Shown here piece after piece: positions 9,154 to 24,100 of a DNA stretch of 64,000 nucleotides. Positions within the stretch are counted from its first letter, which is position 1, and each line of letters begins with the position of its first letter. A program made the translations under genes and the position numbers. This DNA comes from Undaria pinnatifida. Taxonomy: Eukaryota; Sar; Phaeophyceae; Laminariales; Alariaceae. The notes under the pieces were generated by a model, which ran no database searches, was not told where the DNA came from, and was given only the letters and a program-made list of their open reading frames with translations. The stretch is taken from assembly GCA_012845835.1 (NCBI GenBank), contig JABAKD010000028.1, positions 3,126,242 to 3,190,241 on the forward strand, read 5' to 3'.

Positions 9154-12100
9154 GTGAAATGTTTGCTCAAACTACGCACTACAAGAAGTTGAACCTATTA
9201 CATGTAAGCGCAGAAGAACCTATTACACGTAACCGTAATAGCTGGTCAAATGCTCACCAAGGCCACTGCAGGGGGGGGTACCCTATTTTCGCTCCCGCGT
9301 TTTTGAGGTGTCATGCTGTCATACCATCATACCATACATACTCGCACCAGTGACTCTGTACCGCGAGGACGTGAAGATTTCAGGCGACTGTTTTGGCGCA
9401 GCGTAGCTTACCATTCCGCTTCGGACTCGTGTCGCAAAACTATAACAGCACGAACGTTTTCGGACGCAAAAGGAACAAGGCGGTCAATAGCGCGAGTAAC
9501 CCAGAGCCACTGCAAAAAAAGTCCCCCAAACAACATAACCTCCCTACCGTAGCTTTTTTTTTTTTTTTTCATATCCTCCGGCGGATGGGGAAAAAAATAA
9601 AGCTTTAGCTCACCACACTTCCACGTATTTTCATACGCGTCGCGTGTCGATTTAACTCAGTTGCTTTCGCAGCCCAACGCTAGCTGGCGCACCCTTCGGA
9701 TCCCATTGTAGGTATGGCGTGAGCTGTCCCTATCAGTGGTCTTCGTTACAACTAGCTATCGCCTGTCTACGACGCAATCTTATGAACCCGACCCCGGCTC
9801 GAGTCTTGATCACACAAATGAGCACACAACTTGTGAGTGTTTCCATAAGTCTAATATTGCCCAAGAATGACATATCGTACGTCGGCCATCGCCAGTGTGC
9901 ATAGCTGTCAATTCGGACTCTATCACTTGCTTGTCAAATGTCTGCCCGTAGGACGAACATTCAACATTTTCCGCGAATGAATATTGATTGCACCGAACAC
10001 TATTTTGTCGTCGAACAAAACATCAACATCATCAGTAGTTCTCGCCCATCTCACTATCTGTCTTGTACAACCAACAGGATAAAAAACACCGAGCGTGTCC
10101 ACGTGATCTACCCTGACGACACGTACGGGCCTATTGCCGCGTCCGCCTTCGTGCGAGCGGTAGGGAGCACGATCGGCATCAACGTCAACTACAATGCCGC
10201 TGGTCAAACTTCATCGACTATCGACATTGCCTCTGCGTGAGTGGGTTGTGGGCCTGCATACGCCCAGTCGAAGTAGAGCCGACCGTCTGCGCGAAAGCAT
10301 TGAGTACGTTCTTTGGGGCACTTGCAGGTTGATATGTGTCGTAACTGGCTTCTAATGCTGGCGTGGTATATTTGTTGCCGTCATCAGTGTTATGCCTCGA
10401 TTTTCCAGCACAACAGGACGCCGTAACACCCGGTATGGCGATGCACCAGGTATTTATTGTCGTACCAGGTAGTTATTATGTTGTTAAGGCGCTGTGTTTC
10501 GTTCATTAGTCGATATCCTACGTGTCGTCATACCATCGTGTACCTTGTCGGATACGTACCTTGCAATTTCGGCGCTGGCACACTGCTGTTGACAACATTT
10601 CCAATGCGCACTGTTTCACCTTTGTCTGCCGCTCTTGGGGGAGTTGGGCGTATTCTCCAGGAGGATCAAAAGCGCAATATGTCACATGCGCATTATAGGG
10701 CCCTATGGGCCAGGAGGATATTCACGTACATGGTCGTCATGCAAAGTACGAATACTCGCAGTTACAACCAAGCACATACCTTCGACACGGAACGTACGAG
10801 GGCATGTATGCTGCACGATTGACCCAGCTTTGGTTCTAATCATCCGTGCTTATCGAAGCAACGACTGGATTTTAGCTCGATGAGCAGAATTTGGGGTTAG
10901 CGCGTCGAGAAGTAGATGCTGAGACGGGGAAAGTGTCAACTTGCAGCCCTCGATTCGTTGTCGATTGTGAAAATCGCTACAAGACCCATCCTTTGCTCGG
11001 TTCTTGCAGCCTATGCCCATTTGCTACCCCTCTGTTGCTTGATTTCTGCGACCTATACCAATCTGAAGCCACCCGGTAGAACCAAGAGAGGGGACGGACT
11101 ACCGACCAATGCTCGAAACTTTAAAGGGGAAGGACGCGTCCATTATCATTCTTCTGGCCGAGGGCTACGATGGGGTGTTCGTCAGATCCGTGCTTGAGCA
11201 GGTGCCCCATAAGGAAAGCAGATCGGGCTACGATATTTTTCTCACATATTAGAAGCCGTTAGGCAGTTCTAGCGTTAACTACAGTAGCAAATGATGGGGC
11301 GTGCTAAAGTCAAAAAGTTGGAGTTGGCGTCTAGTGGTTTATGACCGATTAAGTGATGTTAGGGACCAACTGCCTTCATGCGTCTTCGAACACATGCTAC
11401 CACCATATAGCGAGAAGCTGTTGGCCCAATCGACTTCAGCATTCACACCCATACCACAGCATTGGTCTGTCGTATTCTTAATTTTGAGGTACATATCATA
11501 CGTATCTATATTATCAACATGCAGTCGCTACGCGGGATTGCGCTGGATATCTAGTTTTGGATGTTGGATATATGCAAAGTGTGGCGAGAAAACAGGTTTG
11601 TTCCCCCTCGTGGTTCGACACATTGTACAGCCAACTTGTCTCTATCGGGACATTGGTACCGTTGCATGGCAGCTATTTACAGTGTACCATCACAAGTATC
11701 AAGGAATGCTTCTGTAAGACGAGCAGTTGGCCAGTACAGCAGCATGTAGAGTATATAGCCGTAGTTTGTACTTCTCCCCGAGATTGTCAGGCCATGGTCA
11801 TCCCCAAGCTGATCACTTCTCTCACCTTTCTCTTCATATTTCTTCAAATCCAAATGTGGACATCTCATCGCCTTTTCAACCAATCTCGTTCCTTCAATGT
11901 CACCAGGGCTCTTCACAGTAACTTGGTGTCACCTTTGCGCCTCATTGTACAGAGACAGACCCTGGACACGCATCGTTATTCTAGGCCTTTATCCTCGGCC
12001 TTTCATCTACACACCAGATGGATACGAATATATATTATAATTCACAATCAAATACGCCCCCTTGATGATGAGTTAGTATCATATCGAGATAACCTTTAGG

Positions 12101-15100
12101 ATGGCTGGACTTGATTAATTTACAGGGTGACTCAAACGATACACTCACGGCAGCTTGACACGCGCGTACGAGCGGTGGTAACATGAGATGTAACCCTGTC
12201 ACACAATGCTTGTGGTACCATGACCAACGAAATATACACTACAAAATAAGCACACACGTATCTGCTGTGTGCCCACCAGGGCCTGAGGATGCGTTACCTC
12301 ATGGAGCACTCTAAACCAATGTCTCGAAATCGAAGTTATCCATATTACAAATGAAACAACTCCTGCTGGTGTTTGTGCGCGGTTGTGGCGCGTACACTGC
12401 GCAGGCTCGTGAGGCAGGTATGGTAAACGAGAACACACAGTGGTATCTCAACGGCGAGGCTGCCATGGATGGAATATTCACCATCAATGATACCTACCAC
12501 GACTCGCAGCTCGCTTATGACTTGAGAGGGACATTGGGCGTCCGGGCATGCCCCCCGATCGAAGGTTAGCACGCGTCGGATTGCATACGTGGTATCAACA
12601 CGTGCTGTACGCCTTGTTGTATTTTTTTTATTAACGCCAGGTGCAGTAGCTAATAATAGCAGGTCATGAACAGTCAAGACACGTTTGAGGCGTGCCGCGG
12701 TTACCTCCCATCTAAAAACAATTGCGTTGGGGTTTTCGGGAGGTGGGGCGGCAAACTCTTGAATGCATGTATCATACGTATACGATCGTGAGTCGACAAA
12801 TGGCCTTTACTGTACCCTCTGTCGGTATAAAGTTCCCTCCCACTAAGAAGGCATGTACTGACAAAGCCGTTGAAAAACTTTGTGATAGTACCTAGATGGT
12901 GCACTATTGCTAGCACCAACAGCTGGTCATCGCAGACGCTCTGACGCCGTAACACAGCCCCTTCGGACCTCCTCATCCTTCCGACGTACGCCAGCACTAC
13001 GCGACTGCGGTGATGGCAACTGTTTCACCAAGAAGCAAAGGCACGCCCGCTCTTTTGTGTGGTCAGTCAAAGAGCGGTCACAGCTGTTCACAAACACGTC
13101 CCACGCCTTCCTCGACCCACCACCACCCCCTCAGGTCCAGGATCGGATCAGATCCGGGCTCTTACGAAACGGTGGGAGGCGTTAAACAGTGAGGTGTGTC
13201 CCGGAGCCGGCCTTGGCACTCTCACGCCCGACGGGCGACTGGATCCTCTTCTCGCCTATACTTACGACGCCGTATTTGCCCTTGCGAGTGGCATTGGATT
13301 GGTGCAAACGACGGCAAATGAATGGGGATCGTTTTTGCACGGCTTTGAGGCTGAGAGGTACGCCATGCCAAGATCATGGGTAGCGGAGGAAAAACACACG
13401 AAATGTTCAAGTATGCACCTTTGGTAAGCAGGACGAGCGTGCCCATCTTTTCCACACCCCCCTTGGTCGTTCACCATTGTATACGGCAAACATCCTATTC
13501 TCCGTATGGCTGGCAATGGCCACCGACAACCATCCTGTCCCCGCCAGAAGTACTCTAGCGCTTGGGCAGTGGTTTGGTTGCTTGCACACGATGCCCCTGG
13601 AACATATTGTGTTCAACAAGCAGAGTGTTTCCCACTGTATCTCGTCGCAGCTGCCCTTTTAGGACTGGTGGACTATGGGAGCATGGAAAATCCATGCGAA
13701 GCTCCATCCTCGAGACGGAGTTTGAGGGCGTCACAGGCAACGTCAAACTTATTAGCGGGGAAAGCTTAGTTTCAAAAAATGGTGCCGGCGCCGCAGGCTC
13801 CGGATGGCGAGAGGGCCACGGTTCCACGTTTCGCGCGCTTAACCTGCAGGCCCATGAATCGCTAGGGGCAACATTCTCTGCCTTGTTGGTGTGGCGAACC
13901 GACGATCGTCCTGACGTCAAACGCACTCCAGGATTTGAGGTACTTAGGCGATGGCTTGCACGGAACACGTGTATTTGTTGCCCACAGCCCACATCAAACA
14001 GGCGGGGAGATAAAATTCGTTTTTGGGGACGGGGGGCTTTGGGTATCCTAGCGCCTTTGTGATCTTGGGGAGGCCGCTTAATCGGGCCTTATGGTGGCAA
14101 GTGCGTAATGTCGTCGCGTTCGTTGACGGTGAAAGTTGTGTGAATAACCGTCCCGTGCATTGGTCATGATTAGTACCGCAGTCCATAATCGTGGTACATC
14201 CTACCCGGAAGATTATCCGCATCCCGTCAAACCGCTTGTTCTATTGATGCGATCAAAATTGGCTCTCGTCCTGATATTAAGCAGTCGTCTGCGTTGGAAC
14301 TGTATAGGCATAGTCGGCTGCAGTAGAGTCTTTCGCTCATGGGCGAAGGACACGCAACATTTATCGGTTGGGTGCCGATGCTTGCTGCCTTCACGCATCA
14401 CATTTCTTGCAGTCTAGAGTATGTGCGGATCACCTGGAGGCTTTGTTTTGATCAAGGTACGCGGGATCACACACTTTGATTTTCGTCTAGCAGGCAATCA
14501 ACCCGTTTCAAGATGGCCAGACATACCCGGCGGGAGGAACTGCATATCCGTCTGACAGCCCCGTAATAATCAAGGCGCATTTCAAGGTGGGGCACTCGGG
14601 CTTGGTTCGTGTATGCACGTCAAAGCTTGTGCACAATACGGCTTGTGGAAAGTGTGGCTTGCATGTATGCATGCATGAGCGATCTAGCGATTGGTCAGTG
14701 ATATTAATTTTGAGATTCCCGAGAAGGCTGGCCGTGGACTAACGGCTCACTCTAAAAATGTGAGTACTTGCGGCGTTTCTTGCAGTTGAGCAGCTTTAGA
14801 GGACCTCTGGCCTCTGGACGTACGAAATACACCCGCAATATAGCGCTTAACGCCCCCCCCCCTGAAATATATGGTGCATTTCACCGTTGGGCACCGAAGA
14901 GGCAGCTGTCCCATTCGTCATAATAACTGGGCAAGAGACGGAAAACAACGACTACAAAGGTATCTCCCTGGACCTGATTAAGGTGCGAAATCCAGCAGGT
15001 CAAGCGTTTAGCAAGTTGTCAAAGCGATGTGCTCCAACAAATACAACTACAGTAGACGGGCTGAGCTCCGGCTATCAGCAAGCTTCATACCGTCGAACAC

Positions 15101-18100
15101 ATCAATCAACGCGTTACCGTGCGAACGCGGGTGCGGCTTGATGTACGCGGCCGAACGACTGGGCGATTCTCGTTGGCAGATGTTGGTAGATGTTTGGGGC
15201 ACTGTCACGAATAGGGTATAGGGCCAAGGACTACTCGCGCTCATCTAACCCCTCCGTAGCTAACTCTGCCCTCACAGTTACTATGTGGTAATTCCCAGGG
15301 TTCAGGATGCCGCCACCTGTGCGAGGCACCTTACCCAGCGGGGCAGGCTACAGTTGTGGCTAAGTTACAACATTTCAGGCGTGCAGGTAGGGTGTCTGCC
15401 CGGACACCCCATCCTCACGAATTTTTCTATAGACACTTAGACCAATGGTACGATAGGGGGGGGGGTGTCCTTTTTTAAGGGCCTTTTTTTGCAGAGTCCC
15501 GGAGTCAGTCGCGCGAGTGACACCCCCCCTGTTCCTTTGCGGCATTAGTCTCATGTCTGGGTGCTAGTATACTAGACTAATATAGCGACATGACATGAAT
15601 CCGCAATGCAATAGTTAGCCACGCTGCGCCAAGCCATACCGTAGAAATTTGTTTCGTCAGTGAGGTACAGAGCCACTCGTGCCAGTATGATAGTAAGAGT
15701 ATGGTAGTAATAGTAACAAACCCCTCACCTAAAACCCTTCCTTTCCCCCCCCCCCCCCCCCCCGCCCCCCCCGCCCCCCCCCCGGACCCTCCCCCCCACC
15801 TCCCCCCCCCCTCCCCCAACCCATTCCAACCCCACCCCCTCCAAAATCCACCCTCTCTCTACTTACTGATTGTACGACTTACCCCAGGATATACATGATA
15901 AACTGATGCATAACTTTCAAAACCGTCACATTTATCCCCTCAAAATTGTGGATAGTTTCCACGCACAGATTGAGCTGCCCCACACGCCCCCCCCCCCGCC
16001 CCACCCCCCCCCCCCCCCCATGATAAACTGGTTGATTTTTTTTTTTTTTTTTCCCCAAAACCGTCAGATTTATCCCCTTGAAAGGATTTATAGCTTACAT
16101 GCACAAATTGTCCGCCCGTCCGCCCCCCCCCTCCTTCCCCCCCCCCTCCCCCCCTCCAACCCCGCTCGCTTTTGATCAAAACCAGGCCCCCACGTCCTTC
16201 AAAACTCCGCCCCCCCCCCCTCACCGGTTATTCGAATTACAGGATTCACTTGATAAAAGGATACATTTCCCTCCACAGCTGTCAGATTTTGTCCCCTTCA
16301 GAAACGGGTTTTATAGTTTCCGCGCACAGACTGACTAAGATCACCCTGTTGACCCTGATAGCTACACTGTAGTTGTAAGGGGAGTCGCCGACCTATATCC
16401 TTATTGAGGACACACAACTCGTAATACGCGCGATCGGAGTATCACGCACAGCTTGCAAAGATGAGTTTCGACGAAATCTTCGATCTCACAGCTGGATTGT
16501 ATTTTCATTTTTTATAATAATTATAGTATGACAAAATACCTCAAAACCTTCGGTAGTGAAAATTGAGGATATATCGTAACATCAACAATACCGTAGCCTT
16601 GGTCCTTTGTTGATGTATCAGAGATGCCTGTTCTGCGGAAGGTTTAAACGCACGAAGAGGACGTGTGATGCAATCCATTGGTTCGTCTACATACACCCGA
16701 TCAGCTGCGGTCCACATATTATCCGTTATAGTAAAATGCTCACAGCTGATCGTGCACATGCCGCATAACCCTACCCTCCCCCGCCCCTTTGCTGGCCCAA
16801 CTCGACACGGCACACCCGATTCTGTTTTCCCGTGTTGTTGTTTTGCCTCCATGATAACTGGCCAGGCTCTATTGAATCGGCTCGGGTTCACGTACGACAT
16901 TACCGTTGCAAATAAGTCGGTGTCCCCCGATTCGGTAGTCGATTCCGTCGCAGATGGGACGTACGACATTGCCGCCAGCTGGATCACGATCAATACTCGG
17001 CGGATGGATTTCGTGTCGTTCTCCCACCCATACTACAGCACTAGCATGTCCTTCGTCTATCGTGGGGTTCAATACGAGGTCCGTTGCGTGGATATGTTAT
17101 ACGAAGTATTACATGAATGGTGTACTGTAAATCTCGCTAAGAACTCAAGCTAGTGCACATTTGTAACCGTCATCAGCTGTGCGTGTGAGTGGGAAGCGTT
17201 CCCCCGTGGCACCTGCCGCTGCTGTTGCAACCAACTGCTGATGTTCCCACGGATGGAATGCTTGAAACAATGAACTCGACCGCTCCTCGGTTTGTTCCTC
17301 GTCCGAGATTCAGGTAGGCGGACGGGACACGGACATTTGATCACGCGAGCGGGGAAAGGATCCCGTATATTTCTGTCGCCATCGAAAATAAGATATATCA
17401 CTTCGCGCATAGACTATAGGTCTAGTATTACCTGGTGTACATTGAAAATGATATAAAATGTACCTACATGCAAACATGCTGTAGTTCACTGTAGGTATTA
17501 GTCTACAAGCTTACAAAAATCCCATGCCCCTGGCCAAACAAGGACGTCGAAACGCATAATACCCCAACCAAACGACTGCCCTCCACGTGCGAGGGCTTCG
17601 ACAGCAGCACCCCGTTCTGCGGATGATTTTTATAAGGAGAAATCACCACAGCATCAAACAGACCAATAGCAACACCCTTTCACTCCCACGTATAGCGGTC
17701 TTCCAAACGGATCTGAGGCGTTTGAACAATCAGCAAAGTGGCAGGCGACTGGCGACCGGTCTCACGTAAACCACCGTTTATGCACAGCGAAACGAGGCCC
17801 TCGGCAGCACGTAGATTAGTCTAGGACTTCTACTTCAGAAACTGGTTCACCTCGTCGTTGTCCCAAGATCATGTGGAGAACTCTGACGGATTGCGCAGGA
17901 TAGCTCCCCGGATCCATGATGTCCCACTTCCTGGTTGTGGAACACGCATCGCGGTTGATTAATAAAGCAGCCAACGCGTTTCGTAGCATTGTGCACACAC
18001 GACAGCTGGATACGCGACCGGGGAGTGGATTCGTGACCGGAAATATTGGTGTTCGCAGTGGACAGGGCGGTTCTGACTTTGCCGCTTCGGTAGCGCTCAC

Positions 18101-21100
18101 TGAACGCTAAAAGCTAACTTGTGCATGTTGATTTGCACTTACTTTTTTATTGCCTCAATCGTCGGAAAGCGCTCTCATGTCGCGGACATAACAAAGAATT
18201 TCCCCTACACGCAAAAAACTCTCCGCGTGGTACTGGCCGACACTGCAGTCAGAACGCATCATCGTATTACGACCCGGCGAATATCATTGCAGCACTTGTC
18301 CGCTAAACGTGCAACCGGTGAGCATTGTTCAACATGTTCAATAAGGTGGAGACGTACATTGTTCAGACCACAGCCCAATAAGGTAGAGACGTACATTGTT
18401 CAGACCACAGCCCACACCGCTTCGACCTCGTCACTTTTCCCAAATAGTAATATATAGACTAATACTGGTACCTATTTTTCCCCGACCCCCCCTGCCGTGC
18501 CGCAGGTGTCGCGGTGGCACATGTTTCAACCATTTGAACCGGGCGTTTGGGTGGCCGTGTTCCTATCCTTCTTCATCGTATCCTCGATGCTCTGGGTGTT
18601 CGATGGGGGCAAGATGGGCTGCGCCAATGGCCATGGGGTATCTCCAGATAGATGCGATCCATTGGTTGAGGTAGTGGCATCAGAGGGATCAGTGGGGCGC
18701 TGGTATAGTTCTAGTGGCACCTGGAGGTACTCTCCTGGCTTTCCTCCTCCGATTTTAGTGAAAAACGTCCGGGAGTGGAGGAGTGGACTATGTCGGTCAT
18801 TTGTTCAAGTTGCCGTCAGATCCGGCTCGGCTATGCCACGACGAAGTTGAACTTGGCTGTTCATTGTGCCGGGGCAGTGGGGGTGTACGTTGTTGGAACG
18901 GCCGCGTCGCGGTACGCGTGTCGGTCTCGTCGTGGGCAAGCGTTATCGTTCAACAGAATCCAAGAATATCCTACGTTTTTATCGGGCCCTCCCTGCGCTT
19001 GACTCTCTTGCCCCCCTACGGTGTTTGGGTGACTTTATTCGATTACGTTGGTTTAGCTCTCACTCACTCACTATTCGATGTACAAAGGTGCTGTTGTCGA
19101 GGCTCCTGCTTTCGATGTTGCTGTTTCTCCCCCCTGCTCTCATGCGGGGGAAGGGCTGTTATACGCTACACACATCGACGCTTACTTCGTTTGCAGACGA
19201 GAACGTCGACCAACACGTGTGCAGCTTATGATTTCCACCAAATCAAGCGAGCGACTTGGTCTCTCATACCAGGTACGTATAAAGACATTTCGGAAGGGGC
19301 GTTATGGTTAGATATTGTCGAACCTTTCGGCCGTTTCCCCCCCCCCCCCTTTGTTTCGTTAGGTTTTATATGCCGCTGACTTTTTTCTTCTATGAACGGC
19401 AAGAAGGCACACACTAACCGCGAACTATGCGAACGACAACTTATACACGCTCCTATCACCAGCGCCATAATTTCGTCTCCCGCCAACGTTCTGTTTGAAA
19501 CCGACCTTGACAGGTCGGCCGTTCCGATACAAACCCCGGTCTTGGCGGCCGACGACAAGCTGTGGAGGTAAGCCGCAATTTAACTCTCGAACCCGTGTCC
19601 ACCGCAATGATTTCCTTGATGATCTGCCCCTTTTTGGGTCAGCCAAGTGTTCTCAAGACGATGATTGTGTTGGCATCTTAGATTACCACCTGGTGATCCC
19701 AGAGTCTGTAGTCACGATATAGGCTAAACAACGCACCCCGGTTGAAAAATAAGCTAACGTATACAAAAAATTGCGTGGATCATGCACCACAGCAGTAGCA
19801 GCAGTCAGTAGCAATAGCAGTAGCAGTAGGCACCATGCACCACCGCAGTAGCAGTAGCAGTAGCAGTAGCAGTAGTAGTAGCAGTAGCAAAACCCAAAGT
19901 AACGGTTCTGTGTGCTACAGTATACTCGTACGTCATTAAAGGTTAATGTGGCGCGAGAACCATAGCTATTAGGCCAACGAATGACTAACGGAGCACTTCG
20001 TCTACGTTGAGAGCTTGTCAAACCGCATCCAGTCCGTCCGTAGATTGCCGAGGCCGAGGCCGATGTACAGCTCTGAACGACGCAAAGATATGTCTGTGCG
20101 GTTTGCGTTTGCCGTTCGTTTCCTCATGAATCACCCCATTGGGCAGGAGATGGGCATATCCTCGTATGTTACCGGCGCTCTGTTGATGGGCCAGATGGCT
20201 CACGACCCACACACCTTGGCGAGCCACATTCTCAACGTCGGGGTGGTTTTTTGCGTGCTTCATTCTAGCTGCTTCCTTCACGGCCCAGCTGGCTTCATTT
20301 CTGGCGGAGGAGAAGCGGGTGCGTCTTATCACTGCAAACCTGTAAGCGCTCATTCTGCTGAAACAACTACCGCGTGGTGTTGCAACGCACGCCATGCGAT
20401 CAGTGGAGATGTCGTGCGTGGTATTCTCGTGTGGTCCGGAGCCTCGAGGCCTTGGTCACCCAAAGACCACAGATCTGGTGCTGAAGTGTATGAGAATGGC
20501 AGCGCAGCGTCAAAGGAAACGGCAGCAGTAACTGCAAGAGCGAGCCCTCGCTCTGGGTTCTACCAATAGCGCTCTTAGCCTTGTCGCGAGAACGACTACA
20601 CCCTCCTCCATTCTACTAGCTTTTAGGAAAATGCACAAATACGGGGCTGTGAGTTTCGACGGCGCCCGATACAAAAATGCGACCAGACGGGAGGAGTGTG
20701 TCGGTGGTAGTTTGTGCTCGAACAGTCGGCAGTTCAAGCATGTAAAAGTTTGTTCTTCGATCGTTGTCTTTTCCCGGTTTATGTGGCATTCAACCATTGC
20801 TTAACAATGCCCTCCTTCGCTGTTTATTTACCTTTTTTTGTCCAAAATGCACGCACCCCCGGATTTCAGGCCTTCGTCGTGGACGATCTAAGGAACGGCG
20901 CAATTCCACACGGCCAGGTAAGTGCGCCCCCTTCAAGAAACTGTCTCGAGAGATCAGAAAAAAAGAACGGTCGCCGTGCAGCAATGGGATGACATTTGAT
21001 GAAGAACACGGTATGAATCGGATCATTCATGCTTGTGGTAGGGGGTGTTCCCTTTTCTCACGATCGGGTCTGAGCCACCGCACGGGTGACGCGATATCTG

Positions 21101-24100
21101 ACGGCTGCTACGATCGAGGTGCACCCTTTTTTTTCTGAGGTTCCTGTTTTTGGGAGCTTAAGACCTCTCCCAAAAAAGCGGATTTGGAGAAAATGCCAAA
21201 ACTTCTGCCGGATGATGAAGAAAAAAAACCAAAACATGGCTTAGGTACATAACGAGAATCATGGAAAAGAAAAAAGTCGATTTTCTCCACGATTTTGGGT
21301 TAAGAAGCCCAGTCATCATTCAGAAGGAAAAAAAGACAAAAAAAGTGCTAACCCCTGTCTGTCGCAGCATGCGCCACCTCACTCACTGCCCAGAAGAAAG
21401 AACTTTCAAGCGCGATTTGCTTGACGTAGCGAAGCAACCTATTATTCCATTGCGCGCTCACATCGAAAAGTTAAAAGGCTAAGGTCCAAAGACCCAGGCT
21501 ACGGTATTGTAGTATCATACCCCCAGTTTTTCACTACGGTAGGGGGAGTACCCCCATTTTCACTGGTGTGTTTGAGCCACTCGCACGAGTAGATCTGTAC
21601 CCTACGGATGAAGATGGTTTGAGGACTTGGTTTGGCGCAGCTTAGATCACCTTTGCATTGCGGATTGATTTCGTCAATGCAAAACATAAAGAAGACGTAA
21701 GATTGCATAGGAACAAAGGGGTTACTCGCGCGAGTGACCCCTAGCCATTGAAATAAAAGGCCCAAAAGGGGACCCCCCTACCGTAGCCTGGGTCACTGAA
21801 GAGACGATTTTCTACGGTGTGCTTGGCGCAGCGTGGCTAACTATTGCATTGCGGATCCATATGTCGCTATATTAGTATACATATTAGCATAATAGCACCA
21901 AAAAGCTTAATACCGCAAAAGAACAGGGGGATCACGTCACTCGCGCGAGTGACTCCGGGCCACTGCAAAAAAAAGGCCCTGAAAAAGGGACCACCCCCCC
22001 TATCGTAGCTTTGATCACTGATTGGAAATAGCGAAGCATGTACGACGCACCACAGTCTTTGATACACCTCCTGATATCTGCAGTGTCTGCCAGTGTTTTT
22101 TTTGCCTACGAACGATGGGTGGGTGGATGAGTGGGTGGGTGGATGAGTGGGTGGGTGGGTGGGTGGGTGGATGAGTGGGTGGGTGGGTGGGTGGTTAGCA
22201 CCCACGAGCTACATTACAAAAATTAAAATACACTCCAGCTAGCTGTGAGATCGAATGTTTTGTCGAAACTCATCTTTGCAAGCTGTGTGTGATACTCCAA
22301 TCGCGCGTATTACTATATTATAAAAAATACAGTATGTCGTATATTCCTGAAGAGCTCCTTGCCGGAGATTGTCTAGATTTGACCCTCGTTGCTGTCTTCG
22401 GTATCGCTAACCCCGACTGTATTTGTCGGAAGGTAATGTGAATGGGGTACGTCGCGATTTGATCGTATTCAACGTCGACCAATCCATTGGAGGCCTTGGG
22501 CCGGAAAGTCCCCCTCCAGAGGACAATTAAAAAACGTGTTCTTGTGTGGCGTTCGCGTCCTCCGCTTCGCCCACATGAGGGTCTCCCCTCGAATTTTCGA
22601 GTCTTGATGTCTCCGTTGACATGGCACACCCCAAGCTGTGAGCGACCTCCGCTAACCATGGTTCACCACCTCAACGACGGCCACGATGTTTCAGCTCACT
22701 TGGTGCTGCCTGTTTCTTGTTGTTGGATGGTTATCCCCGCGTGGACCTTCGCGGGTACTCTCACGATCGAACGATTAATTACTACTGTTGTTCCTTTGAG
22801 ACCGTGTAGCAAGGACAGCGTAAAAGCCGCAACAAGCTTTTGTTTCCGAGTCCTTAACAAGAGGGTGTTAGGACTTTGTACTACCCAAGAATCCGTTGGT
22901 GATGGCGGATGAACGTCGTACGTCTACCGCGAACAAATACGTCGCGCCTCTTCTAATGCGCCCGAACATTCACCTCTTCGGTTCTTTTCGAATTGCCGCT
23001 CTTCACCCCGTCCCTCATCACGCGTTCTCGGTCTCTCGTTTTTTTTTTGTGTGTTTGGTCTGACTTTTGGCTTTCGGTTTGTTTCTTAATATATAAACCA
23101 TATATTTCTCTTCTTTCTTCGTCTGTCTCGTTGTCGTCGGGGTCGTGTGGTAGTGGGACTCAACCGCTTCCCGTTGACGCGTGCTACGATAGAGATGCAC
23201 CGCATTTTTTTTCTGAGGGGTTACCTCACTTTCGGAGGTTAAGACAAAATATGCATGTCCTTCTTCACAAAAAAAAATGATTTTTGGACATAATAAATAA
23301 AACTGCCGATCGGATGAAAAAATCCCGCCCACGGCCTCGGTATGCAACCGTAGTCATGCAAAACGATAAGATGGTCTATGTTTGGGACGATTTTGGGTTA
23401 AGGCACCCCGTCATTCAGATAAACGTTTCAGACGAAAATTGCTACCACTTCTATATCGTAGCACGCGTCTTTTTCGTCGCGTCGCATCGCATCCTCCCCG
23501 ATTTTTTTTCCCCTTGGACCAGGGCTCTAATGCATTATTGATGTTATATTATACTGTTGTTCTCATTCTATCTCTTGCTGCGCCACCATTACTTTCGCAT
23601 TTACAGCCCCCTCCTTGTCTATTTTTAAGAAGAGCTTGCGCCTCACTAGACGCTTCTTCTCCTGTGGTTTGCATTGCACAGCCAAATCTCGCTATCAACA
23701 CTGCTGTATGTGGGGTGCGTAATCCTTATCGTTATCTTAATATCTCTCTTGCACGTTGTTTTGGTTAGCTGGCCGGTGTACGTCCTGTTTATCTTGTAAA
23801 ATTGTGCGTTTGACATTGTTTCGGCGTTCCTTGTTACTGTCGGGTTTGTTCGTGATACTTCCGCCCTCTTTCTGTCCCATAGTCTCACTTAACATGTGCG
23901 ACCACACCCACCCACCCATCGCTTCAATGTCCGCTTGTTGCTGTCATTTTTCTTCCAATCACCTCCAAGCACTTGTTGCTCCCACGGCCAAAAAAGAGTA
24001 AAGGACACAAACAAGCATGGTGGTTCAACATACTGGGCGTGAAAATATGGCAATGCTGTACGAGAGGGGGGGCAGAATTACGACGACCTGTCGGTCATGT

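Noticed and set aside
14786-14864. An extra exon (LSSFRGPLASG) before the S1 exon
   Set aside because: The acceptor TTTCTTGCAG is good, but the flanking exons join in phase without it and give a better family alignment.
15716-16376. Proline-rich or glycine-rich proteins
   Set aside because: They follow from C/G homopolymer tracts in repeat A and differ between copies of the same repeat.
18783-19379. A 198-codon open frame as the pore/M3 exon
   Set aside because: WNGRVAVRVSVSSWASVIV is suggestive, but no YTAN-like motif follows and no donor fits.
22112-22196. Regular spaced repeats that might suggest a CRISPR-like array
   Set aside because: It is a simple (GGGT)n microsatellite with no unique spacers, in a eukaryotic context.
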